Below are positions 17,953 through 26,858 of a stretch of 64,000 nt of DNA, in pieces; position 1 is the first letter of the stretch, and each line of letters opens with the position of its first letter. Both the position numbers and the translations under genes were made by a program. The notes beneath the pieces are model-generated. The model was not told the origin of the DNA. It was given only the letters and a program-made list of their open reading frames with translations, and made no database searches. Origin of the DNA: Mycobacterium sherrisii. GTDB taxonomy: Bacteria > Actinomycetota > Actinomycetes > Mycobacteriales > Mycobacteriaceae. The DNA lies in contig NZ_LQPT01000069.1 in NCBI RefSeq assembly GCF_002102355.1, positions 39,758-103,757 of the forward strand. Direction: 5' to 3'.

Positions 17953-19040
17953 CCGTCGGGCCCCGCGCCCGCGGCCGCCCGCGTGCGGCCGATCACCGGC
18001 TCGTCGAAGCCGGCCTCACGCAGCTGCCGGCGCACGGCGGCCGCGACCGCCTCGGCCCGGTCGGAGGGCACCAGCGCGATCACCGACCCGCCGAAGCCAC
18101 CGCCGGTCATTCTGGCACCCAATGCTCCCGCGGCCACGGCGGTGTCGGCGATCAGGTCGAGCTGCGCGGTGGTGATCTCGAAGTCGTCCCGCATGGACGC
18201 GTGCGAGGCCGTCATCAACCGTCCAGCCGCGGTGAAATCCGAATCACGCAGCACGGCAACGAAATCGAGAACTCGCCGATTCTCGGTCAGCACGTGCCGT
18301 GCCCGGCGGCGGTCGATCGCACCGTTGATAGCCGACAGCACGGCGGTGCCGCGGTCCTGGACATCCCGCAGCGACGACGCCTCCAGATCCGCCGCCGCCC
18401 GCTCGCACGACGCGCGCCGCGCGGCGTACTCGCCGCCGGCGTGCCGGTGCCGCGCCCGGGAGTCGATCAGCAGCAGCGCGACGCCGGCCGCGTCCGGGTC
18501 GAAAACCACCGGCTCGACGGTGACGTCGCGAAAGTCGATCAGCAGCGCGGTTGCGGGCTGGCCGTACATCGCCGCCAACTGGTCGAGTAAACCCGTTGGG
18601 GCGCCGACATATTCGTTCTCGGCACGCTGTGCCAGCCGTGCCTGCTGGTTGCGGTCGATGCGAATCCCCGTGGCCGACGTGATCGCACCCAGCACCGCGC
18701 ATTCCAGCGCCGCCGAGGACGACAGGCCCGATCCCATTTCCACCGTGCTGGTGATCGACATCGCGCCGCCGCATAGCCGGTGTCCCGCCCGGCCGAGGGC
18801 CCAGATGACCCCGGCGACATAGCCGGCCCAGCCGGGCACCTCACCGGGGGCCGTGGTCAGCGGGATGGCGACGGCCTCGTCGGCGCGATCGCTGCGCACC
18901 GAGATCACGCCGGTGTCCTCGGGTGCGAAAGTCACCACGGTGCGCTGGGGCAACGCGATCGGCAGGGCGAACCCGAGGTTGTAGTCGGTGTGTTCCCCGA
19001 TCAGGTTGATCCGTCCCGGGGCGGCGTAACGGACCGTCAC
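17949..19040 (-). CDS. galK: Galactokinase
   Basis: A 363-residue GHMP kinase. The galactokinase signature is [13 protein letters not shown] (about 9-21), the ATP-binding loop [11 protein letters not shown], and the C-terminal [13 protein letters not shown]. It phosphorylates galactose at C1 in the Leloir pathway. It lies directly downstream of galT with a four-base stop/start overlap, so the two are translationally coupled. The same pair exists in M. tuberculosis (Rv0620 with Rv0618/0619). Its end overlaps the convergent Ddn-like gene. Confidence 0.96.
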   Translation of the reverse strand: MTVRYAAPGRINLIGEHTDYNLGFALPIALPQRTVVTFAPEDTGVISVRSDRADEAVAIPLTTAPGEVPGWAGYVAGVIWALGRAGHRLCGGAMSITSTVEMGSGLSSSAALECAVLGAITSATGIRIDRNQQARLAQRAENEYVGAPTGLLDQLAAMYGQPATALLIDFRDVTVEPVVFDPDAAGVALLLIDSRARHRHAGGEYAARRASCERAAADLEASSLRDVQDRGTAVLSAINGAIDRRRARHVLTENRRVLDFVAVLRDSDFTAAGRLMTASHASMRDDFEITTAQLDLIADTAVAAGALGARMTGGGFGGSVIALVPSDRAEAVAAAVRRQLREAGFDEPVIGRTRAAAGAGPDG

Positions 19041-20119
19041 CCGAGTCCCCGCAGTCGCTCGGCCACGCTTTCCGGGGTGACGTCGCTGATGAACGCGTCC
19101 ATCGCGGATTCGGAGGCCGCCAGGTACTTGAGCTTGGTGGCGCTGCGCCGGATCGACATCAACTCGACATGGAAGTATCCCTCGGCCTGCGCCCTGGCGT
19201 CGGCAAACTGATGCAGCGCCGAAATATAAGGCAGGGGTGCGGAATACATCCGGTCGAACCGACCCAGCACGTCGAGGTAAAGTTTCGCGAATGCATCGAG
19301 TTCGGCGCCGTTCAGTTCAATGAGGTTGCGCACGAACCTATTTGGGTAGATGTGAACCTCGACCGGCCAGCGCGCCGCGAACGGCACGAACGCGGTGAAC
19401 AACTCGTTGCGGGTGACGATCCGGCTGCCGTCGGCCACCTCGGCGGCCAGCAGGCTGGCAAAGAGGTTGTCACCGTGACTCTTTCGGTGCGCGTCCGCCT
19501 GGCCGAGCATCGCAGCGGTTCGCGGTGTCAGGTACGGGTAGCCGTAGATCTGGCCGTGCGGGTGGGTCAGGGTCACCCCGATTTCCTCACCGCGGTTTTC
19601 GAAGCAGAACACCTGCTCGATACCCGGTGTGGCCATCAGCTCGGCGGTGCGGTGCCGCCAAGCGTCGACGACCAGCCGGGCATGGGCGGGTGGTAACTGC
19701 GCGAACGACCCGGTGTGGTTGCTGGAGAAGCAGATCACCTCGGTCCGCCCATGCCCGGGCACGGCGGTGAAGCCGGCACCGGACGGCGCACCCAACGGCC
19801 GACCGACGCCGGAAAGGCTGGGAAACCGGTTCTCGAACACGACGACGTCGTAGTCCTTTGCGGGCACCTCGCTGGTGAGGCCCGTCGGTCCAGGGCACAG
19901 CGGGCACTGGTCGGGCGGCGGCTTGTAGGTGCGGTCCTGACGCAACGCCGCGACGATCACCCACTGCCCGGTTGTCCGGTCGAACCGCAGCTGCGACTGC
20001 TCTGGTTGCCGTGGCGGGAGGGGTCTGCGATCAGCCACCGGCGCCGGGCGGTGCCCCGGCAACGCGAAGAACAACAGGTCGCGGCCGTCGGCCAGCTTCG
20101 CCCGTGTCGGCGCCGTCAC
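19037..20119 (-). CDS. galT: Galactose-1-phosphate uridylyltransferase
   Basis: A 360-residue GalT with the active-site motif [12 protein letters not shown] (second His is the UMP-carrying nucleophile), a CPLC zinc-type pair (about residues 73-76) and [17 protein letters not shown]. It swaps UDP between UDP-glucose and galactose-1-phosphate. In M. tuberculosis galT is annotated as two pieces; here it is one uninterrupted gene. It is first in the galT-galK pair; galE is not nearby. Confidence 0.96.
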   Translation of the reverse strand: MTAPTRAKLADGRDLLFFALPGHRPAPVADRRPLPPRQPEQSQLRFDRTTGQWVIVAALRQDRTYKPPPDQCPLCPGPTGLTSEVPAKDYDVVVFENRFPSLSGVGRPLGAPSGAGFTAVPGHGRTEVICFSSNHTGSFAQLPPAHARLVVDAWRHRTAELMATPGIEQVFCFENRGEEIGVTLTHPHGQIYGYPYLTPRTAAMLGQADAHRKSHGDNLFASLLAAEVADGSRIVTRNELFTAFVPFAARWPVEVHIYPNRFVRNLIELNGAELDAFAKLYLDVLGRFDRMYSAPLPYISALHQFADARAQAEGYFHVELMSIRRSATKLKYLAASESAMDAFISDVTPESVAERLRGLG

Positions 20120-20150
20120 GATGTCGAAGACTAGCCTGGTCCTGCGTTGG

Positions 20151-20845
20151 TCACGCCGACGTGCTGTGCGAGTCCCCGATCGCGTCGGAAAGACGCTCGT
20201 GCGCGGTGAGCAGCAACTCGTCGAAGGCGGTGCGCGCCGCGATGCCCTCGGCGCTCAACCGGCAGAAATCCTGGGCGATCTGCTGAGCCAGCAATGCCAG
20301 CTTGATGTTGCGTACCTGGGACAGCGACTTGAGCAGATTGAAGGCGGCCGCCGCGTCGATGCCGTAGACGAGGATCAGCATGCCTTGGTTCGATCGATCG
20401 CACCGCGCCGCTCGGCGATGGCCGCGACCTTCGCGGTGATCGCCTCTTCCGCGGGGCGTTTGGTTTGCGGGGTGACGTCGACGTAGAAACCGTGAATGCC
20501 GATGACCTGCCCGTGGTCGTCGCACACTTGGTCGCCCACGACGACGACGTGGTGGACCCCGCCGCGCGTATCGACGATGCGGTGCCGCGTGCTGAACGCC
20601 TGACGCGTGGCCACCATTTCGGTGATCGTCGCGGTCACCCGACGCCGGTCGTCGGGATGTTTGTGGGATAGCACCAGCTCGGTGGTCGGTGTCACCGTGC
20701 CGGGTTCGTAGCCGTGCAGCCGCTGCACGTGTTCGGACCATTGCCAGCGCTGGTCTTCGAAATGGAACCGGAACCAGGCCACCGATTCCGGGGCTCCGCC
20801 GGTCAGAGCCTGCTCTACGGCCTCGGTTTGGCCGTCCCAAGCCAT
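20151..20845 (-). pseudogene. PAS-ANTAR regulator interrupted by a one-base frameshift
   Basis: The N-terminal PAS domain reads intact from the ATG at 20845 (FRFHFEDQRWQWSEHVQRLHGY, FYVDVTP) and continues into the start of an ANTAR domain (AERRGAIDRTKAC, then stop at 20375). The expected ANTAR continuation (GMLILVYGIDAAAAFNLLKS to the end at 20151) is present in the next frame. One missing G in AAGGCATG (about 20378-20383), compared with an expected AAGGGCATG, explains both halves. ANTAR proteins bind RNA hairpins for antitermination. This could be a true pseudogene, a sequencing error or, less likely, programmed frameshifting. The PAS start overlaps the upstream zinc-motif gene by 31 bases. 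Confidence 0.8.
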
Positions 20846-21198
20846 GCTGCACGCTGCGATGCAGTCGGGGCGACGGCGCTATCCGCCGAACGCTCTCTGG
20901 TTGACCCGGCCACACCGTGGTGCAGCCGTTCTTCGGACACCCGGCACAGTTCGCGCGATCGGTCGATCTGCAATTGCGCGCGTCGAATGGAGGACGCGAC
21001 GTCATCACGCAACGATTGACAGTCCCGGGGGGTCATCACCGGCGGGCTGACCACTCGCACCGAGTGTTCCCGCAGTGTCGAGATTCGTCTGGCGGTGCGC
21101 GCCCGATGGGCCTTCTGCCGACAGGCGGACGAGCAGTACACCGCGTCCGAACGTCCGAAAAAACTTCCCTGACACACCGCGCAGATCGCGTCCGCCAT
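20815..21198 (-). CDS. Small zinc-motif protein upstream of the PAS-ANTAR gene
   Basis: A 127-residue protein. The N-terminus has Cys6, Cys9, Cys22, Cys26 and His31 (CAVC...YCSSACRQKAHR), a probable zinc finger followed by a basic stretch. The middle is helical (DDVASSIRRAQLQIDRSREL) and the tail is low-complexity. The end overlaps the start of the PAS-ANTAR gene on the same strand, so the two are probably one operon, and the protein may modulate that regulator (inference). I do not know a named family for it. Confidence 0.65.
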   Translation of the reverse strand: MADAICAVCQGSFFGRSDAVYCSSACRQKAHRARTARRISTLREHSVRVVSPPVMTPRDCQSLRDDVASSIRRAQLQIDRSRELCRVSEERLHHGVAGSTRERSADSAVAPTASQRAAWLGTAKPRP

Positions 21199-21324
21199 AG
21201 CCGTTACGTTACAGCTATACAGGGAGTTAGCAATAGATGGCCCGGCATTTGGTGGTTGGCGTCGAAGCCGAGGTGAGCGCGACCCGGCCGCGCCATAGGG
21301 TGAGCGAAAGAGAGGCGGTAGCGA

Positions 21325-23685
21325 GTGTCGGGTGGACGTGAAGTCCGTGACCGCAGCCCTGGCGGTACCCGGCGTGACGATCTCGAGTCCGGCCCCGCCG
21401 GCGGGCTGGGCGGCGTCGTTCGGGCGCGCTACGAGTGGGCGCGAAACTGGTGGATCGGATCCGATCCGGGCCTGCTGAGGCTTCGGATGGCGACCCGCAC
21501 GACGGCGGCCCTGGCGTGTTCGCTAGCGCTGCTGTTCGTGCTGACCCGGGTAACCCGCCAGCCGCTGACCGTCGCACTGCTCGGGGTGGTGATCACGATG
21601 ATCGCGGCCCGGTCCGTCAACGAGCCCGATCCGCGGCGGCAGCGGATCACGATGGCACTGCTGCCGCTGCCCGCCGCGCTGTCGATCGTCGCCGCGACGC
21701 TGCTGACGTCGCACTACATCGCGGCCGACGCCGTCTTCGTCGTGGTCGTCTTCGTCGCGGTCTACATCCGCCGCTACGGGCCCCGGGGACGGGCACTCGG
21801 CATGGTCGCGTTCATGGCCTACTTCTTCACGCTGTATCTGCGCGCGAACGTTTCCGAGCTGCCGTGGATGATCGGCGCCGTCGTGGTGGGCACGGTGTGC
21901 ACCTATGTGATGAGCACCTACGTGCTGCCCGACCATCCCGAAAGCGTGTTGCGCGACACCATTCGGGCGCTGCGCGCGCGGATGGCGATCGTTGTCGACA
22001 CCACGGCGGACGCCGTTCGGACCGGACGCCTCGACGAACGGCGACGGCGCCACATGCGAGCCCGCATCATCCGCCTCAACGAAACCGCACTGATGGTGCA
22101 GACCCAGATCGAAGACAAGGCCGACCCGGCCGTGCTGTGGCCGGGGGTGACCAGCCAGCAGCTGGCGCCGTGGCTGTTCGACGCCGAACTGGCCGTCGAG
22201 TGGGTCGCCAATGCCGGTGGGCAAGCGGCGTCCATCGCGGCCGCCGACCCAGGCGCGATTCCGGCCGGTACCCGCCTCGGACTGGTCGACGCGCTGACCC
22301 AGCTCGCGCGGTCGATCCGCATCCCGTCGCTCGCCGGTCTGCAACAGGCCGCCGGACGGGCGCAGGCGATCCTCGACCAGCAGCCCCCGCCCACCTCGGC
22401 CGACCATCCCGCGGACACCGCGGTACGACGTCTCGCGCTGGCGATCATCAACGCCGCCAACGCGACCGCCGAAGTCCGCGCCATCGTCGAGCACGCCACG
22501 GCCGCTGCGCCGACGCGCGCGACCGACCCGCAGGACGCGCAAGGCGACTCGGCCGACGAGCCGGAGGTGCAAGACGAGCGCCCGGACGATGGGTTGTCGC
22601 AGACCACCCGCCAGGCCATCCAGGCCAGCGTTGCCGCGGCGTTGACGATCGTGGCCGGCGAGCTGGTGTCGCCGGCCCGATGGTTCTGGGCGGTGATCGC
22701 TGCGTTCGTGATCTTTGCGGGCACCAACTCCTGGGGGGAAACGCTGACCAAGGGCTGGCAGCGGATGCTCGGCACGGCGCTCGGCGTGCCCTGCGGCATC
22801 CTGGCGGCCACCCTGTTCGCCGGTGACAAGACCGCCGCGCTGGTGGCGATCTTCGTCTGCCTGTTCTGCGCCTTCTACTTCATGACCGTCACCTACAGCC
22901 TGATGACGTTCTGGATCACGACGATGCTGGCCCTGCTGTACGGGCTGCTCGGCCAGTTCTCCCCGGGCGTGCTGATGTTGCGGATCGAAGAGACCGCGAT
23001 CGGCGCGGTGATCGGCATCGCCGTGGCGATCCTGGTGCTGCCGACGAATACCAGAACCGCCATCCGCGAGGACACCCGCGCCTTCCTGCAGGCACTGTCG
23101 ACGCTGATCGAGATCTCCGCTGCGACGATGTTCGGCGAGGACGAGACCGTCAGCCCGACCGAGCAGGCACGCCAGCTCGACCGGGCCCTGCAGCAGTTCC
23201 GGATCACCGCCAAGCCGCTGCTCGCCGGCGTGGCGGGCCTGGCCGGTCGCCGCACCATTCGGCGCGGCCTGCGGATCTTCACCGCCTGCGATCGTTACGG
23301 CCGAAGCCTGGCCCGCAACAGCGAGCGCTACCACGGTCCCCGCGAAGCGGCCGCACCGGCCGACTCAACAACCGACGACATCGCAAAAGCCTTCACCGCG
23401 GCCGCCGAACAGACCCGACGCAACATCGACGCCCTGCTGACCGTCGTCGAGGGGCACGGACCCGCGACCGTGGACTCCACGACCGATGCGCTCGACGCCG
23501 CCGAGGCCCTGGCCCGCCATCCCGGCGGCGTCTGCGGCCCACCCGATGCGCCGCCGCAGCCGGCCACCGAGCGGTGTCTCACCGCGATCCACGCGCTGCG
23601 CCAGATCGAACGGGCCGTCATCATTGCCGCTATCGGCCTCGGCGCACGCGAGACCCATAAGCCCAGCCGCTCGACAGCGAGTTAA
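21325..23685 (+). CDS. FUSC-family membrane transporter (aromatic acid exporter-like)
   Basis: A 786-residue protein with two copies of the FUSC layout. Each has several membrane helices (about 55-205, starting MATRTTAALACSLALLFVLT; about 430-575, starting TTRQAIQASVAAALTIV) followed by a long cytoplasmic helical region. The second half has the family-type start RWFWAVIAAFVIFAGTNSWGE. Such proteins export aromatic acids or other organic anions. GTG start. The stop overlaps an in-frame ATG of the following SDR frame (TAATG), so the two genes are likely co-transcribed. Confidence 0.85.
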   Translation: MSGGREVRDRSPGGTRRDDLESGPAGGLGGVVRARYEWARNWWIGSDPGLLRLRMATRTTAALACSLALLFVLTRVTRQPLTVALLGVVITMIAARSVNEPDPRRQRITMALLPLPAALSIVAATLLTSHYIAADAVFVVVVFVAVYIRRYGPRGRALGMVAFMAYFFTLYLRANVSELPWMIGAVVVGTVCTYVMSTYVLPDHPESVLRDTIRALRARMAIVVDTTADAVRTGRLDERRRRHMRARIIRLNETALMVQTQIEDKADPAVLWPGVTSQQLAPWLFDAELAVEWVANAGGQAASIAAADPGAIPAGTRLGLVDALTQLARSIRIPSLAGLQQAAGRAQAILDQQPPPTSADHPADTAVRRLALAIINAANATAEVRAIVEHATAAAPTRATDPQDAQGDSADEPEVQDERPDDGLSQTTRQAIQASVAAALTIVAGELVSPARWFWAVIAAFVIFAGTNSWGETLTKGWQRMLGTALGVPCGILAATLFAGDKTAALVAIFVCLFCAFYFMTVTYSLMTFWITTMLALLYGLLGQFSPGVLMLRIEETAIGAVIGIAVAILVLPTNTRTAIREDTRAFLQALSTLIEISAATMFGEDETVSPTEQARQLDRALQQFRITAKPLLAGVAGLAGRRTIRRGLRIFTACDRYGRSLARNSERYHGPREAAAPADSTTDDIAKAFTAAAEQTRRNIDALLTVVEGHGPATVDSTTDALDAAEALARHPGGVCGPPDAPPQPATERCLTAIHALRQIERAVIIAAIGLGARETHKPSRSTAS

Positions 23686-23747
23686 TGGCTGGCGCAGTAT
23701 CCGATCGGTTCGACAAGCTCGAGGCACACGACGAAAGGGGGCGCCCC

Positions 23748-24512
23748 TTGGAGATTACCGGCAACACCATTTTCATCCCCGGTTCGACCAGCGGAATCGG
23801 TTTGGCACTGGCCCTGCGGCTGCAGGCCAAGGGCAACACCGTCATCGTCGGGGGCCGCAGAACCGAATTGCTCGACCAGATCGCCGCCGAGCATCCCGGG
23901 CTCGACACGGTGCGGATCGATACCGCCGACGCGGCAAGCATTCGGTCGGCCGCCGGGGAGGTGCTGGCACGCCATCCGAACCTCAACGTTCTGATCGCGA
24001 TGGCGGGGATCATGAAGGTCGAAGACTGGCATCACCCGGATTCCTTCCTCGCGACGGCCGAATCGACGATCACCACCAACGTGTTGGGACCCATCCGCCT
24101 CATCGCAGCCTTCGTCGAGCACCTGCAGCAGCAGCCGGCCGCCACCATCGTCACCGTCTCGTCGGGACTGGCCTTCGCGCCGCTGCGGGCGACCCCGAGC
24201 TACAACGCGTCCAAGGCCGCCATCCACATGCTCACCGAATCGCTGCGGCTGCAATTCGCGGGCTCCACGGTCGAAGTCAAGGAGCTCGAGCCGCCGTCGG
24301 TGCAAACGGATCTGATGCCCGGGCAACGCGACAACGATGCCGCGATGCCACTCGAGGAGTTCCTCGACGAAGTCATGCGGCTGCTGGAGAATGACCCCGA
24401 CGCCAACGAGATTCAGGTGGAGCGGGTGAAGTTCCTGCGATACGGCGAGGCCCGCGGTGACTATGACAAAGTCGTCGCGGCGCTGAACGCCAGCGACCCG
24501 CACGGCAAGTAG
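23748..24512 (+). CDS. Short-chain dehydrogenase/reductase (DltE-like)
   Basis: An NAD(P)-binding SDR: cofactor loop GSTSGIGLALALRL, VGGRR after strand 2, active-site Ser and YNASK (Tyr and Lys). I set the start at the TTG reading MEITGNTIFIPG because AAAGGGGG (23734-23741) is well spaced before it and relatives begin this way. A longer reading from ATG at 23685, overlapping the FUSC stop, adds 21 residues and cannot be excluded. Substrate unknown; DltE-type SDRs are often annotated in cell-envelope contexts without proof. Confidence 0.85.
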   Translation: MEITGNTIFIPGSTSGIGLALALRLQAKGNTVIVGGRRTELLDQIAAEHPGLDTVRIDTADAASIRSAAGEVLARHPNLNVLIAMAGIMKVEDWHHPDSFLATAESTITTNVLGPIRLIAAFVEHLQQQPAATIVTVSSGLAFAPLRATPSYNASKAAIHMLTESLRLQFAGSTVEVKELEPPSVQTDLMPGQRDNDAAMPLEEFLDEVMRLLENDPDANEIQVERVKFLRYGEARGDYDKVVAALNASDPHGK

Positions 24513-24582
24513 CGGACAGTTCGTTTCAGGTGTATGCCCATGTCCGTCCCCTAGGGCCGATGTTCTTCGGCACCAACCGAAT

Positions 24583-25371
24583 TCATGCCCTCAGGACAAA
24601 CGTCTCGACGGGCTTGTCGTAGCCGCGAAGCCGCAACGGCCGGCGCGGCGCCCCGCCCATCAGGTCGTCGGCCACTCCGGAGGCGACAAGCACCTCGCCG
24701 CCGGCGGCGTGCTGTTGCATTCGGGCCGAAAGGTTCACCGGATCGCCCAGCGCGGTGAAATCGACCACCGCTTCGCCGACGTTGCCCACGTAGGCGACCC
24801 CGGCGTTGACCGCGACGCCGAGCCGCAGCCAAGGCCCCCGGGCACACCCGTAGCCGACCGCGCGGAGCAACTCCGTCCCCGCCAGAACCGCGCGCCGCCG
24901 GTACTGCGGTCCGCTGATGCCCCGCACGAAGATGGCCATGACCTCGTCGCCGATCAGCTTGTCGATCACCGCGTCGTGGCGAAGCAGCGTCTGCGTCGCG
25001 GCCCCGTAGAAGCGGTTGAGCAGCCCGGCGAACTCCGCCGCGTCGCGGCGCCGGCCCAGCACGGTGGAATCGCGTACGTCGGCGAACAGCACCGCGACGT
25101 CGACCTCGGCGCCCCCCGGGGGAAGCGCGTCGCAGCACCGGCCGCACAGGTTGGGGTTCTTGCGCGACGGGCTGAACCCGGCCGCGGCGAAGGCGCGTCC
25201 GACCGGCCCACCGAACGGGTTGTTGCACACCTTGCAACGCGGCGCCGACGGCAGATAGCGAAAGATCCGCCGCGCCCTGACCAGAGGCGCATGACCTTCG
25301 GTTAGCACCTGGTCCCACAGCTGCTTTGGCAGCACCGGAGCCGGGCGCGATGCCGCATCGAAAACAACCAT
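24583..25371 (-). CDS. Class III adenylate cyclase with N-terminal cysteine motif
   Basis: A 262-residue protein. The catalytic domain (about 88-262) has both metal-binding Asp segments (VAVLFADVRDST and KLIGDEVMAIF), an ATP-type Lys in IDKLIGDE, and the TALGDPVNLSARMQ segment with Asn/Arg transition-state residues. It should make cAMP. Upstream of it lie Cys46, Cys49, Cys76, Cys79 and Cys80 (CKVC..CGRCC), a possible zinc or Fe-S sensor site. I start at ATG 25371; the frame stays open far upstream, but only across the divergent P450 promoter and gene. It has no membrane helix. Confidence 0.85.
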   Translation of the reverse strand: MVVFDAASRPAPVLPKQLWDQVLTEGHAPLVRARRIFRYLPSAPRCKVCNNPFGGPVGRAFAAAGFSPSRKNPNLCGRCCDALPPGGAEVDVAVLFADVRDSTVLGRRRDAAEFAGLLNRFYGAATQTLLRHDAVIDKLIGDEVMAIFVRGISGPQYRRRAVLAGTELLRAVGYGCARGPWLRLGVAVNAGVAYVGNVGEAVVDFTALGDPVNLSARMQQHAAGGEVLVASGVADDLMGGAPRRPLRLRGYDKPVETFVLRA

Positions 25372-25463
25372 GCCCACAGTGTCGCCCCCGGCGCGGGGGT
25401 GGCACCTGAGGCATCCGCCCCAAACCGGCCGTCGATCGTCGCACCCGTTTACCCGGGTCGTCG

Positions 25464-25492
25464 TTGACACCCCTGGGCCATGGCCATACATT
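25464..25492 (+). promoter_or_regulatory. Sigma-A type promoter for the P450 gene
   Basis: Perfect -35 TTGACA (25464-25469), a 17-base spacer and -10 TACATT (25487-25492). Transcription would start near 25499, leaving a leader of about 50 bases with the ribosome-binding site AAGGAGA at 25540-25546 before the ATG at 25552. Confidence 0.75.
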
Positions 25493-25551
25493 GCTTGAAA
25501 GTTGTCTAGCGGCGTTTTGCGCGCCGGGCATTCCGGGCTAAGGAGACCGCC

Positions 25552-26787
25552 ATGGCCGTCGGTACCGCTCCCCCAAGCGTTTTCGACGCCGACCTCCCCG
25601 CCCTGCATTACGAGGCCGGCGAAACTCCCGCGCAGGTGTACCCGCGCATCGAAGCGGCACAGCGGCAGGCCCCGATCGCGTTGGGGCCGTACGGACCCGA
25701 AGTCCTCTCCTACCGCCTGGTGCGCACCGTCCTGCGGGACGCCCGATTCCAGATCCCGCCCGGCATCAACCTGCTCGTCCAGGGCATCAGGTCGGGACCG
25801 CTGTACGACAAGGTGGTGCACAGCCTGCTGTGCCTGGAAGGCGACGCCCACCACCGGCTGCGCGCCCTGACCGCCAAGGCCTTCACGCCCAAAGCGACCC
25901 GGCGGCTGCACGACACCATGGCCGCGCTGATGCACGAGCTCGTCGACCGGGTGGCCGATGCCCGGCGCTGCGACGTCGTCACCGACATCGCGCGTCCCTA
26001 TCCCGTCCCGATCATCTGCGCGCTGCTGGGCGCCCCGCGCCAGGATTGGCAGCAGTTCTCCCGGTGGGCCGACGAGATTTTCAAAGCCTTCAGCTTCGAC
26101 ACGGACATCCGTGCATTGGAACCCGGCGTGATGCGCGCCTGGGCCGAACTCGACGACTACGTGGACGGGATGGTCGCCCGCCGCCGGCACAGCCTGACCG
26201 ACGACCTGCTGTCTGATCTGATCCGCGCCGAGGATGACGGAGATCGCCTCAACGCCGCCGAGCTGCGCATGCTGGCCGGCGGCCTGCTGCTGGCGGGGAC
26301 GGACACCACCCGCAACCAGGTCGGCGCCTCGGTGCAGGTTTTGTGCGAACACCCCGAGCAGCGGGAGCTGCTCCGAGCGAATCCCGAACTGGCCATGCGC
26401 GCGGTCGAGGAGACCATGCGGCATTCGCCGATCGCGTGCGGAACGCTGCGGCTGGTGGTCGACGAGGCCGAGCTCGATGGCTACCTCTTCCCCGCGGGCA
26501 CCATGGTGCTGGTGAACACCGCGGCGGCCAACCGCGATCCCGACGTGTACGCCGAGCCGCACCGCGTCGACATCACCCGCGAAGGGGTTCCACCGATCCT
26601 GACCTTCGGTGGGGGCGTGCACTACTGTCTGGGCGCCAACCTGGCCCGCCGCGAGCTCGCGGAGGCGCTGACCGTGCTGTCGCAGCGACTGGTCGACCCG
26701 CGCATCGTCGGGCCGGTGCCGTGGAAGCCGATGGTGAGCCTGAGCGGGCCGACCAGCGTGCCCCTCGAATTCGACGTGCGGCGATAA
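25552..26787 (+). CDS. Cytochrome P450
   Basis: A 411-residue soluble bacterial P450. It has the oxygen-binding I-helix motif AGTDTTRN, the ExxR pair in VEETMRHSP, and the heme loop FGGGVHYCLG with Cys359 as thiolate ligand. It would need a ferredoxin and reductase; none is adjacent. A strong sigma-A promoter and good RBS precede the ATG. The neighbouring cyclase gene is divergent. Substrate and CYP family cannot be given from the sequence alone. Confidence 0.93.
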   Translation: MAVGTAPPSVFDADLPALHYEAGETPAQVYPRIEAAQRQAPIALGPYGPEVLSYRLVRTVLRDARFQIPPGINLLVQGIRSGPLYDKVVHSLLCLEGDAHHRLRALTAKAFTPKATRRLHDTMAALMHELVDRVADARRCDVVTDIARPYPVPIICALLGAPRQDWQQFSRWADEIFKAFSFDTDIRALEPGVMRAWAELDDYVDGMVARRRHSLTDDLLSDLIRAEDDGDRLNAAELRMLAGGLLLAGTDTTRNQVGASVQVLCEHPEQRELLRANPELAMRAVEETMRHSPIACGTLRLVVDEAELDGYLFPAGTMVLVNTAAANRDPDVYAEPHRVDITREGVPPILTFGGGVHYCLGANLARRELAEALTVLSQRLVDPRIVGPVPWKPMVSLSGPTSVPLEFDVRR

Positions 26788-26858
26788 CCGCACGAGTCGC
26801 GGTCGCGGCGGGGCGACTTTACGCTCGTTGGTTACACGGAGTTAACGGGGGTTTGCTG

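Noticed and set aside
21523-23334. 603-codon open frame on the minus strand
   Set aside because: It lies entirely antisense to the FUSC transporter gene; composition is Arg/Gly/His-rich as expected of a GC-skewed shadow frame, with no domain motif.
25372-26793. Upstream extension of the adenylate cyclase frame to 736 codons
   Set aside because: The added part is antisense to the P450 promoter and gene; the cyclase has a natural ATG at 25371.
26343-26858. Upstream extension of the lipoprotein frame
   Set aside because: It overlaps the P450 in another frame and would bury the signal peptide and lipobox.
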